From: an uncultured Lachnospiraceae bacterium
GTDB lineage: Bacteria > Bacillota > Clostridia > Lachnospirales > Lachnospiraceae
Assembly: GCA_951802115.1 (NCBI GenBank)
Contig: CATOPL010000016.1
Coordinates: forward strand, 1 to 64,000
Direction of reading: 5' to 3'
Length of the DNA stretch: 64,000 nt
Under the pieces are notes generated by a model. That model was not told the DNA's origin, searched no databases, and was given only the letters and a program-made list of their open reading frames with translations. A program made the translations under genes and the position numbers. Of the stretch, positions 1 through 6,860 are shown one piece after another. Numbering within the stretch: position 1 is the stretch's first letter; each line of letters begins with the position of its first letter.

Positions 1-70
1 GTACAAGAGCAGCAATCGAGATTCCATTTAATATGGAAATAAGAGTTGACTGGTTCATTGCTTTTTTCAT
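1..70 (-). CDS. N-terminus of an unidentified protein (partial, runs off window)
   Basis: Read on the minus strand, a TAAAGGAG ribosome site at about 75-82 precedes an ATG at 70, and the frame stays open to the window edge (MKKAMNQSTLIS..., about 23 residues). The visible end is mildly hydrophobic and could be a first membrane segment or a signal peptide, but it is too short to name. It is divergent from the DUF554 gene, and a good minus-strand promoter lies at 105-133, which supports a real gene. Confidence 0.55.
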   Translation of the reverse strand, partial: MKKAMNQSTLISILNGISIAALV

Positions 71-104
71 GTTTTGTCTCCTTTATGTTGCTTGTATTAG
101 TATT

Positions 105-133
105 AGTGTATCGAAAAACCCGGAAAATAGCAA
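105..133 (-). promoter_or_regulatory. sigma-A type promoter for the truncated minus-strand gene
   Basis: On the minus strand TTGCTA (133-128) and TACACT (110-105) are separated by 17 bases, and the transcript would reach the ATG at 70 after a short leader. Confidence 0.5.
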
Positions 134-282
134 TATTTGTTTATAAGAAAAATCAGGTCTTTTTCTGGAAGGAAAATTGTGCTAAACTGTATCCGTTGCG
201 ATCGGTCTTTTTTCATCCGCTGACGACGAAGATGTCAGGAAAAGAGACCGTTAAAAGGAAGAGGAAATGGGATGGTAAAAGA

Positions 283-960
283 ATGACAGGAACGATCGTT
301 AATACCTGCACAATACTGGCAGGGAGTGTGATTGGAAGTATATTTAAGAAAGGAATCAGGGAAAAACAGCAGAATGCGCTTTACACGGCGATGGGACTTG
401 CTGCGACAGGGCTTGGGGTCAATGCGGTGGTTCAGAATATGCCGAAAAGTAATTACCCGGTGCTTTTTATCGTGAGTCTGGCGCTGGGCAGTCTGATCGG
501 CACCTGGATTGACATTGACGGGCAGTTTCAGAAGCTGACAGGGAAGCTTTCTGTCGGGCAGCTGAGTAAAGGACTGTCTACAGGGATTCTGTTGTTTTGT
601 ATTGGAACTTTATCAATCCTTGGACCGATACAAAGCGCGCTGTATGGGGATCATACCTATCTTTTTACAAATGCGACGCTGGACTTTGTGACTTCCATGG
701 TGCTGGCATCTACTTACGGAATTGGCATGGTGCTGACGGCGCCTGTGCTGTTCTGCTGGCAGGGCGCGATTTATGCGGCGGCACTTACGGTGGGGAATTT
801 TATGACGGCGGATATGATGACAGAACTGTCTGTTGTGGGAGGATTCCTGATCGCAAGTTCCGGGCTGTCGATTCTGAATATCAAAGACTGTAAAACTATG
901 AATATGCTGCCGGCTCTGGCTGTTCCAGTACTGTTCTGCTGGCTGACAGGCCTGTTTTAG
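283..960 (+). CDS. DUF554 family membrane protein
   Basis: A 225-residue protein that begins MTGTIVNTCTILAGSVIG, the usual start of DUF554 (YdfK-like) proteins, so the ATG at 283 is preferred over the much longer open frame that begins at 46. The sequence is a chain of hydrophobic helices with the family's glycine-rich turns (a GPIQSALYGD region, then STYGIGMVL). DUF554 proteins are integral membrane proteins of unknown function, probably transporters. The next gene starts 22 bases downstream, so the two may share a transcript. Family call is firm; function is not known. Confidence 0.85.
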   Translation: MTGTIVNTCTILAGSVIGSIFKKGIREKQQNALYTAMGLAATGLGVNAVVQNMPKSNYPVLFIVSLALGSLIGTWIDIDGQFQKLTGKLSVGQLSKGLSTGILLFCIGTLSILGPIQSALYGDHTYLFTNATLDFVTSMVLASTYGIGMVLTAPVLFCWQGAIYAAALTVGNFMTADMMTELSVVGGFLIASSGLSILNIKDCKTMNMLPALAVPVLFCWLTGLF

Positions 961-981
961 AGTGTGGCCGGAAAGGACAGT

Positions 982-1584
982 ATGTTATACGACAGAGATA
1001 TCCGGGAACCTCTGTTTGAGTTTCTGGAAGAAAGATATGGAAAACTCCGTATTATTGAAGAAAAGCAGATGGGAAAATCCCGGGCCGATGCGGTGATGGT
1101 ACTTCCGGATGCTGTATTTGGAATAGAAATTAAGAGCGATGCAGATACCTATACCCGCCTGAAACGTCAGGTGAGAGATTATGATCAGTACTTTGACGCC
1201 AATTATGTGGTGGTAGGCGTGAGCCATGCCATGCATATTGAAGAACATGTTCCGGCCTGGTGGGGGATTATCACGGCGGAACCGGATCACGACAGGGTGG
1301 ATTTTTATATTCTGAGAAAAGCATCCTCCAATCCTGAAATGATACCGGAGAAAAAGCTGGGACTGCTATGGCGTCCGGAACTGGCTCATATTCTGGAACA
1401 GAACCGGATGCCGGAATATCGGCAGAAAAGTAAGGTATTTGTGATAGGAAAGATTCTGGAACATGTTCCGGAAGACAGCCTGAGAAAGCAGATCTGTCAG
1501 GAACTGTTTGAAAGAGATTACCAGATGATCGGGGATACTATAAAACAGTATAAAAGGAAACACAGGAAAAAATACAGGGGGTAA
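982..1584 (+). CDS. sce7726-family, PD-(D/E)XK nuclease-like protein
   Basis: A 200-residue soluble protein. The core, D36 in a RADAV segment followed by E49-x-K51 (GIEIKSD), is the D...ExK arrangement of PD-(D/E)XK nuclease folds as seen in the sce7726/MmcB-like family. The next part (QVRDYDQYFDANYVVVG) fits the family strand and helix after the ExK motif. The ATG at 982 has GGAAAGGA just upstream; a GTG at 964 is the alternative and would add six residues. It lies between the DUF554 gene and a ferritin-like gene, only 3 bases from the latter. There is no helicase or methylase next to it, so it is not an obvious restriction enzyme. Substrate is unknown. Confidence 0.65.
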   Translation: MLYDRDIREPLFEFLEERYGKLRIIEEKQMGKSRADAVMVLPDAVFGIEIKSDADTYTRLKRQVRDYDQYFDANYVVVGVSHAMHIEEHVPAWWGIITAEPDHDRVDFYILRKASSNPEMIPEKKLGLLWRPELAHILEQNRMPEYRQKSKVFVIGKILEHVPEDSLRKQICQELFERDYQMIGDTIKQYKRKHRKKYRG

Positions 1585-1587
1585 GGG

Positions 1588-2322
1588 ATGATACATTTAT
1601 CGAGACTGCGTATGGGCAGACTGGAAGGATACGACTGGCCGGCATATTTTAGCCGTAATGCACGCCGGAAACTGCTGGTTGAATTTACGGCGGAAACTTA
1701 TCTGACGGAACAGGAGAAAGCACTGATCTTTCCGTCAATGCGGATGTTTCAGGCGGGAGAGGCTTCGGATGGAAAACATCTTCTGGAAACAGCAGAGCGT
1801 TATGTAAAAAAAAGCGGAGATGAGTCGTATCTGGAAGCAATACGCTGGTTCGTGGCCGAAGAAAACAGACATTCTGATTATCTGAAAAAATATATGGAAT
1901 ATTATGGAGTGAGGCCGGAAAAAACCATATGGCTGGACCGTTGGTTTCGCAGACTGCGCAAGCTCGGAGGACTTAAAGGAGAGATCATTGTGCTGACAAC
2001 AGCGGAAATGATTGCGCTTTCTTACTATCGTGCACTTTCGGAGTGCACAGATTCTCAGGTACTGAGACGTATCTGCAGGCAGATGCTGCATGATGAACTG
2101 CGGCATTTGGTGTTTCAATCCTGTACATTGCATAAATTAAAAAGTAATCCTGTGGAAGAACTGCTGCGGATCTGTCTGATGCAGATGACGATCTGGGCGG
2201 TCTGGCCGAGGCTGAGGAAGGTGCTGACAGTCGGCGGCTTTTCTTACTGGCATTTTTATCGGGAAAGTATGGGATATCTGCGACAGTCCATACGGATTGC
2301 AGGACAGGGAGAAATCCGGTGA
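1588..2322 (+). CDS. ferritin-like diiron protein of unknown function
   Basis: A 244-residue, helix-rich protein with the ligand pattern of a four-helix diiron protein: a glutamate in helix 1 (around E67/E70), E92-x2-H95 (EENRH), E140 in helix 3, and E170-x2-H173 (HDELRH). This set is typical of ferritin-like oxidases, oxygenases and rubrerythrin relatives. There is no rubredoxin domain and no signal peptide. The ATG at 1588 follows a GGGGTAAGGG site that overlaps the stop of the upstream gene, so co-translation with the nuclease-like gene is likely. I cannot place it in a named subfamily; the diiron assignment comes from ligand spacing. Confidence 0.65.
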   Translation: MIHLSRLRMGRLEGYDWPAYFSRNARRKLLVEFTAETYLTEQEKALIFPSMRMFQAGEASDGKHLLETAERYVKKSGDESYLEAIRWFVAEENRHSDYLKKYMEYYGVRPEKTIWLDRWFRRLRKLGGLKGEIIVLTTAEMIALSYYRALSECTDSQVLRRICRQMLHDELRHLVFQSCTLHKLKSNPVEELLRICLMQMTIWAVWPRLRKVLTVGGFSYWHFYRESMGYLRQSIRIAGQGEIR

Positions 2323-2388
2323 ATAAGGACAATAGATGCTGCAAGGCGCAGTTCGATGCAGAGAAGAAAGGGAGGAGACAAAAGAGAT

Positions 2389-3303
2389 ATGGCTGTACTG
2401 ACAGTGTTTTTTCAGATGCTGGCGCTGCTTATTATGATTGGAACCGGCTATTTGATTGCTAAAAAAGGGATGATGGATGCGCACACCTCCGGACAGATAT
2501 CCGGGATGGTCGTCAATGTGTTTAATCCGCTGTTGTTTTTTTCCAGCGCGGCGAATGCGGTGGGACTGATTCGTCTGGATACCATGCTGCGGATTTGTCT
2601 GATTGCGGTCGTTATGTTTGCAGTTTTTATTGTAGCAGGTATGATTCTGACGCCGCTCTTTGACAAACATGCAGACCAGAGGAAGATGTTTCAGATGATG
2701 TTTGTATTTTCCAATCTGGGATTTATCGGGATTCCGGTGGTCAGCAGTATTCTCGGCTCTGAATATGTCGTGTACGTGACGGAATTTCTGGTAGTGTATA
2801 ATATCTTTTTTTATACGTATGGGATTGCGGTCATGGATGGATCTTTTTCCCTGTCTTCGCTGAATTCCCTGGTAAACCCGGGAACTGTCTGTTCCGTGAT
2901 TGCCATGGCGGTGATCATATACGGTATTCAGATTCCGGAATTTATCAAGACAGCGACAACGTATCTGGGCAATGCGGCTTCTCCGCTGGCGCTCATTCTG
3001 GTAGGTTTTTCGCTGGCGCAGGCGGATATGAAGAAAATTTTCGGGGAGGTACGGCTGTACCTTTTTTCCCTGATCAAACTTCTGCTTCTGCCGCTTTTGA
3101 TGCTTCCGTTTCTTCGGATGGCGACGGATGATTCGGCGGTTATTTCTGTGTGTATCCTTATGTTCGGTATGCCGGTCGGAAATATGATACTGATGCTGGG
3201 AAATGAAAGAGGAATAGACGGAACCACATGCGGAGCAGCAATTATTCTCTCAACGGTGCTTTGTGTATTTACAGTTCCTGTACTTTTACTGGCAGTGGGA
3301 TGA
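2389..3303 (+). CDS. AEC (auxin efflux carrier) family transporter
   Basis: A 304-residue integral membrane protein with about ten hydrophobic helices in two halves. The first helix region ends in GTGYLIAKKGMMDAHT and is followed by a VNVFNPLLFFSS segment, both typical of the AEC/MleP family of secondary carriers for malate, other organic acids or amino acids. The second half carries the family-type NAASPLALILVGFSLA and MPVGNMILM segments. The ATG at 2389 is chosen because GGAGGAG (2371-2377) sits at a suitable distance; an upstream ATG at 2356 would add a charged, non-family tail. The substrate cannot be told from sequence. Confidence 0.85.
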   Translation: MAVLTVFFQMLALLIMIGTGYLIAKKGMMDAHTSGQISGMVVNVFNPLLFFSSAANAVGLIRLDTMLRICLIAVVMFAVFIVAGMILTPLFDKHADQRKMFQMMFVFSNLGFIGIPVVSSILGSEYVVYVTEFLVVYNIFFYTYGIAVMDGSFSLSSLNSLVNPGTVCSVIAMAVIIYGIQIPEFIKTATTYLGNAASPLALILVGFSLAQADMKKIFGEVRLYLFSLIKLLLLPLLMLPFLRMATDDSAVISVCILMFGMPVGNMILMLGNERGIDGTTCGAAIILSTVLCVFTVPVLLLAVG

Positions 3304-3369
3304 TGCCTGCCCGGCAAATTTTGCGGCAGGATAAAAAAGCTGTCTGAAAAATTCGAAAGGAAGAGACTT

Positions 3370-3789
3370 ATGGAAATCTATATTCAAATGAAGGCGGCAG
3401 GTAAACGGAAGCCTGTACTGGACCATATTCCGTACGAACTGCCGGAACAGATCTCCACACTTCGGGAGTTCTTGACGGAGCTGGTACGGATCGAAGTAGA
3501 GCGATACAACAGTAAGGGAATGGATGTTCAGGTAGTTCCTTATCTTACAAAAGAGGAGATCGAAGACAGAGCAAGCGTTGGAAAGCTGGGGTTTGGAAGA
3601 ATCTATTCTGAAAAAAAGGCAGATTTTGCAAAAGCGTCGGAAAATGCGCTGCAGTGTTTTGAAGATGGATTGGTACGGGTATTTCAGAATGAGCGGGAAC
3701 TGGAGCATCTGGACGATCCGGTTCAGATCCAGAAGGGAGATTGTTTTACTTTGATTCGTCTGACGTTTCTGGCCGGGCGTCTGTGGTGA
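3370..3789 (+). CDS. conserved hypothetical protein, 139 aa
   Basis: I do not recognise a named family. The protein is soluble and acidic. It starts with a beta-like strand (MEIYIQMKAAGKRKPVL), has a middle block with the charged pattern FGRIYSEKKADFAKA, and ends with a hydrophobic strand (CFTLIRLTFLAGRLW) that looks like a conserved core. AAGGAAGAG stands just before the ATG. It is placed between an AEC transporter and a NusG-II protein. The general look, with a two-strand start and a terminal LAGR strand, reminds me of small proteins encoded beside DUF4132/MoxR clusters, one of which lies 24 kb downstream, but that link is an impression only. Confidence 0.6.
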   Translation: MEIYIQMKAAGKRKPVLDHIPYELPEQISTLREFLTELVRIEVERYNSKGMDVQVVPYLTKEEIEDRASVGKLGFGRIYSEKKADFAKASENALQCFEDGLVRVFQNERELEHLDDPVQIQKGDCFTLIRLTFLAGRLW

Positions 3790-3819
3790 GCGGCAGCCTG
3801 GGGAAAGAAAGGAGAATGC

Positions 3820-4143
3820 GTGAAAAAAAGTGACTGGGTACTGGCGGCGGTTGTTATTTTGCTCATCTTCACGCTGTTTATTCTTTTTTGGGGGAAGCAA
3901 AACAGAGGGAGTCAGGTGCTGATACAGGTAGACGGTGTGGAATATGGGAGATATGATCTGCGGACAGAACAGGTAATTGAGATTGGAGAGAGCAACCGGC
4001 TTAAGATCAAGGGCGGAGAAGCATTTATGACTCATGCGGACTGTCCGGATCAACTCTGTGTAAAGATGGATCCGGTCAGTCAGATACATGAATTGATTGT
4101 ATGTATGCCTAATAAGGTCATTGTGGAAGTGGTTGCAGAATAA
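3820..4143 (+). CDS. membrane-anchored NusG domain II-containing protein
   Basis: A 107-residue protein with one N-terminal membrane helix (about residues 5-25) and an extracytoplasmic beta domain. The pattern VDGVEYGRYDL... followed by HADCPDQLC and a final CMPNKVIVEV strand matches the stand-alone NusG_II family, in which the conserved cysteines may be redox-active or bind a cofactor. The start is GTG at 3820 behind AAAGGAGA. In other Clostridia these proteins often sit beside heptaprenyl-diphosphate synthase or Gx-transporter genes, but no such gene is next to it here. The family call is good and the role is unknown. Confidence 0.8.
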   Translation: MKKSDWVLAAVVILLIFTLFILFWGKQNRGSQVLIQVDGVEYGRYDLRTEQVIEIGESNRLKIKGGEAFMTHADCPDQLCVKMDPVSQIHELIVCMPNKVIVEVVAE

Positions 4144-4255
4144 CTTTGTTTCAGCGCCGCCTGCTTCCGGCAGGCAGCGGGTCGGGCGGATATGCCGGTA
4201 TGTTTATATACGGCTGTCGCGAGGGTCGGATCCTTTGCAGCTTGCTGCGGTGTAT

Positions 4256-4284
4256 TTGACTCGGACAGGTGTTTATGATAGGAT
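4256..4284 (+). promoter_or_regulatory. candidate promoter upstream of ruvA
   Basis: TTGACT (4256-4261) and TAGGAT (4279-4284) are 17 bases apart, 57 bases before the ruvA start. The 198-base space between the NusG-II gene and ruvA otherwise holds a small GCCTGC/GCAGGC hairpin near 4155-4175 without a T-run. Confidence 0.4.
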
Positions 4285-4341
4285 GAAAAAGAATTCCTGC
4301 CGGAAAACGTATGAGTGGTTACGCAGGAGGATGAGAGGATT

Positions 4342-4959
4342 ATGATTGCATTTTTAAGAGGTGAGATCGCGGATATAACAGAAGGAAGTCTGGTTCTGGA
4401 TGTGAACGGAATCGGTTATGAGGTACTGGTTCCGGGACAGCTTATATCTGCAGTACCAGGGATCGGGCAGATGATAAAGCTGCATACCTATATGCAGGTG
4501 AGAGAGGATGCGGTAGTTCTGTTCGGATTTCTGACAAAGGATGATCTGCAGATGTTTCGGATGCTGACCGGTGTCAATGGTGTCGGACCAAAGGCGGGAC
4601 TTAGCATTCTGTCGGCAATCGGAGCGGACGACCTGCGGTTTGCGGTGCTGGCAGATGATGCCAAGCGCATTGCAAAAGCACCGGGAATTGGGGCCAAGAC
4701 TGCGCAGAAGATTATTCTGGAATTAAAGGATAAGTTAAATATGGAGGAAGCCTTTGAAAAGAAACTTTCTTCTGTTCAGGATGTACAGGGAGTGACGGAA
4801 GTTTCCAAAAGCCGGGTGGTGCAGGATGCTGTGGAGGCTTTGGTTGCACTTGGATACAGCAGTACAGAAGCGCTGAAAGTGGTTCGCTCCGTAAAACCTG
4901 CAGAGAATATGGATGTAGAAGATGTTCTGAAAGAAGCGCTGAAACGGATGGCTTTTTGA
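4342..4959 (+). CDS. ruvA: Holliday junction DNA helicase subunit RuvA
   Basis: A 205-residue protein that begins MIAFLRGEIADI, the standard RuvA start. Domain I is an OB-fold, domain II holds two helix-hairpin-helix motifs (the VNGVGPKAGLSIL and APGIGAKTAQKIILEL segments), and a flexible linker leads to the C-terminal three-helix domain III (residues about 155-205) that touches RuvB. RuvA tetramers bind four-way junctions and load the RuvB motor for branch migration. The ATG at 4342 has GCAGGAGG upstream. ruvB follows 34 bases later, the usual ruvAB arrangement; ruvC is not in the window, as is common in Firmicutes that use RecU instead. Confidence 0.97.
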   Translation: MIAFLRGEIADITEGSLVLDVNGIGYEVLVPGQLISAVPGIGQMIKLHTYMQVREDAVVLFGFLTKDDLQMFRMLTGVNGVGPKAGLSILSAIGADDLRFAVLADDAKRIAKAPGIGAKTAQKIILELKDKLNMEEAFEKKLSSVQDVQGVTEVSKSRVVQDAVEALVALGYSSTEALKVVRSVKPAENMDVEDVLKEALKRMAF

Positions 4960-4993
4960 GAATGACGAAAATATTACGGGATAGAGGACAGGG

Positions 4994-5995
4994 ATGAGCG
5001 AGAGGAGAATCATTACGACAGATGCAGCTGAAGAGGATGTCCGGATTGAAGGAAGTCTGCGGCCGCAAAGCCTGGCAGAGTATATTGGTCAGGAGAAAGC
5101 AAAAAGTAATCTGAAGGTGTATATAGAAGCCGCAAAATCCAGGGAGGAACCTCTGGATCATGTGCTGTTTTACGGACCGCCGGGACTTGGAAAGACGACT
5201 CTGGCAGGAATCATTGCCAATGAGATGGGAACTCATATGAAAGTGACGAGCGGTCCTGCGATTGAGAAACCGGGAGAAGTGGCGGCGATCCTGAATAATC
5301 TGCAGGAAGGCGATGTGCTGTTTGTAGACGAGATTCATCGGCTGAACCGGCAGGTGGAAGAAGTACTGTATCCGGCGATGGAAGATTATGCGATCGATAT
5401 TATGATTGGAAAAGGGGCTTCTGCAAGAAGTATCCGCCTGGACCTGCCGAAATTTACTCTGGTAGGGGCGACTACAAGAGCGGGACTTCTGACGGCTCCG
5501 CTTCGGGACCGTTTTGGAGTTGTACACCATCTGGAATATTATACAGTAGATGAACTGACTACGATTATTAGGCGTTCTGCAGAAGTACTGAATGTGGAGA
5601 TTGACAGAGAAGGGGCAGTGGAACTTGCAAGGCGTTCCAGAGGAACGCCCCGTCTGGCAAACCGCCTCTTAAAAAGAGTCCGCGACTTTGCCCAGGTGAA
5701 GTATGATGGCAGGATTACAAAAAAAGTGGCGGTTTTTGCGCTTGATCTTCTGGAAGTCGACCGTTATGGGTTGGATCAGCTGGACCGGCGGATTCTTCGA
5801 ACCATTATTGAAAAATTTTCCGGCGGTCCTGTGGGCCTTGATACGCTTGCTGCCGCTCTTGGTGAGGATGGAGGGACACTGGAAGATGTCTATGAGCCGT
5901 ATCTGATTCAGAATGGATTTCTGAACCGCACCTCGAGGGGAAGGGTGGCGACAGAACAGTCCTATTATCATTTAGGGATTGCTTTCCCCCAATGA
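4994..5995 (+). CDS. ruvB: Holliday junction branch migration ATPase RuvB
   Basis: A 333-residue AAA+ motor of normal family length. It has Walker A GPPGLGKT (61-68), Walker B VDEIH (111-115), the sensor-1 GATTRAG segment, an arginine-rich APLRDRFG region, and a C-terminal winged helix ([16 protein letters not shown]) that contacts DNA. Two RuvB hexamers drive branch migration of the junction held by RuvA. The start at 4994 has GAGGACAGGG upstream. No LexA-box-like site is evident before ruvA, so SOS control is not supported by what I can see. Confidence 0.97.
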   Translation: MSERRIITTDAAEEDVRIEGSLRPQSLAEYIGQEKAKSNLKVYIEAAKSREEPLDHVLFYGPPGLGKTTLAGIIANEMGTHMKVTSGPAIEKPGEVAAILNNLQEGDVLFVDEIHRLNRQVEEVLYPAMEDYAIDIMIGKGASARSIRLDLPKFTLVGATTRAGLLTAPLRDRFGVVHHLEYYTVDELTTIIRRSAEVLNVEIDREGAVELARRSRGTPRLANRLLKRVRDFAQVKYDGRITKKVAVFALDLLEVDRYGLDQLDRRILRTIIEKFSGGPVGLDTLAAALGEDGGTLEDVYEPYLIQNGFLNRTSRGRVATEQSYYHLGIAFPQ

Positions 5996-6007
5996 GTTGG
6001 GTATAAT
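5979..6007 (+). promoter_or_regulatory. promoter for zapA
   Basis: TTGCTT (5979-5984), 17 bases, TATAAT (6002-6007). It overlaps the last codons of ruvB and would give a transcript with a leader of about 220 bases before zapA. Confidence 0.55.
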
Positions 6008-6102
6008 ATTCATACAGGCAATGAGCAGTGAAACGGAATTGAGCTGTACTGCAGGGAGACGGGAAGAAAATGAAAAAGGTGCGTCGTGCTTGCATGAGAG
6101 GC

Positions 6103-6138
6103 GGATTCTTTCTGATATATATCATATAGAAAGAATCC
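6103..6138. repeat. inverted repeat in the zapA leader
   Basis: A perfect 11-bp dyad, GGATTCTTTCT (6103-6113) and AGAAAGAATCC (6128-6138), with a 14-base A/T-rich loop. Flanking bases (CTTGC...GCAAG) lengthen the stem imperfectly. There is no T-run after it, so it is not a simple terminator. It would lie inside the zapA leader RNA. Confidence 0.6.
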
Positions 6139-6237
6139 CATGAGCAAGAAAAAGCGAAGCAAAATGGATCTGTTCTGCGTGGGGGACGGGAAGTCAGCAC
6201 AGGTTTATTTAAAAGAACGAAGCAAAAAGGGGACTTT

Positions 6238-6666
6238 ATGGCAAAGAAAAATTCAGCAGAGGTACTGATCAACGGAAAGGTTTATACGATCAGCGGTTAT
6301 GAGAGTACCGCATATCTGCACAAAGTCGCATCATTCCTCAATGAACTTGAGGACGACATTTCTAAAACAGAGAATTACAATATGCTTTCTACGGATGAAA
6401 AACAGCTTCTTAAAAATATGAATCTGGCAGATGTTTATTTTAAAGCAAACGATGCCAGAGAGGAACTGGAGCGTCAGGCAGAACATAAGGACAAAGAAAT
6501 ATACAGTCTGAAACATGATCTGATTGATGCCAGAATGGAGAAAGATAAGCTTCTTTGCCAGATTGAGGATCTGAAAACAAAGCTTGCAGAAGAACAGAGA
6601 CGACGGAGTCGTATGGCAAAGTTTGCCGAGAACAGAAAGCTTTACAAACCAGAACAAAGACTTTAA
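6238..6666 (+). CDS. zapA: cell division protein ZapA
   Basis: A 142-residue protein. The N-terminal part (VLINGKVYTISGYESTAYLHKVASFLNELEDDI, quoted only in pieces here: VLINGKVYTISG) is the ZapA globular domain and the remainder is a long charged coiled coil, as in ZapA proteins that bundle FtsZ protofilaments at the division site. The C-terminal extension of about 40 basic residues is longer than in the shortest family members. AGGGGAC lies before the ATG. It is followed by a strong terminator, so it is probably a single-gene unit despite lying between ruvB and the U32 gene. Confidence 0.9.
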   Translation: MAKKNSAEVLINGKVYTISGYESTAYLHKVASFLNELEDDISKTENYNMLSTDEKQLLKNMNLADVYFKANDAREELERQAEHKDKEIYSLKHDLIDARMEKDKLLCQIEDLKTKLAEEQRRRSRMAKFAENRKLYKPEQRL

Positions 6667-6687
6667 AGAGCAGATAGATAGGATGCG

Positions 6688-6752
6688 GCTGCTGCAAAAA
6701 CAGTTCCTGTTATTTACAGAACAGGAGTCACATTTTGCGGCAGCTCCTTTTT
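6688..6752 (+). terminator. intrinsic terminator after zapA
   Basis: GCTGCTGCAAAA (6688-6699) pairs with TTTTGCGGCAGC (6733-6744), with a nested CTGT/ACAG stem inside, followed by TCCTTTTT. Confidence 0.75.
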
Positions 6753-6860
6753 ATATGTACGGTGCTGTATGGAGATCAGCCGTTTTGCAGCCGGCGTCTT
6801 ATGCAGCGGGCAAAGTAAAAAATTTTTCTGTGCGGTTTGATAAGTTTAAGGGAGAAGACC

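Noticed and set aside
46-282. N-terminal extension of the DUF554 protein
   Set aside because: The frame is open, but the extra residues are not family-like and overlap the divergent promoter region.
982-1584. Restriction endonuclease of an R-M system
   Set aside because: The D...ExK motif is seen, but there is no methyltransferase, specificity subunit or helicase nearby.
3306-3330. Terminator after the AEC transporter gene
   Set aside because: A CCTGCC/GGCAGG hairpin is present, but it is followed by A-rich rather than T-rich sequence on the plus strand.
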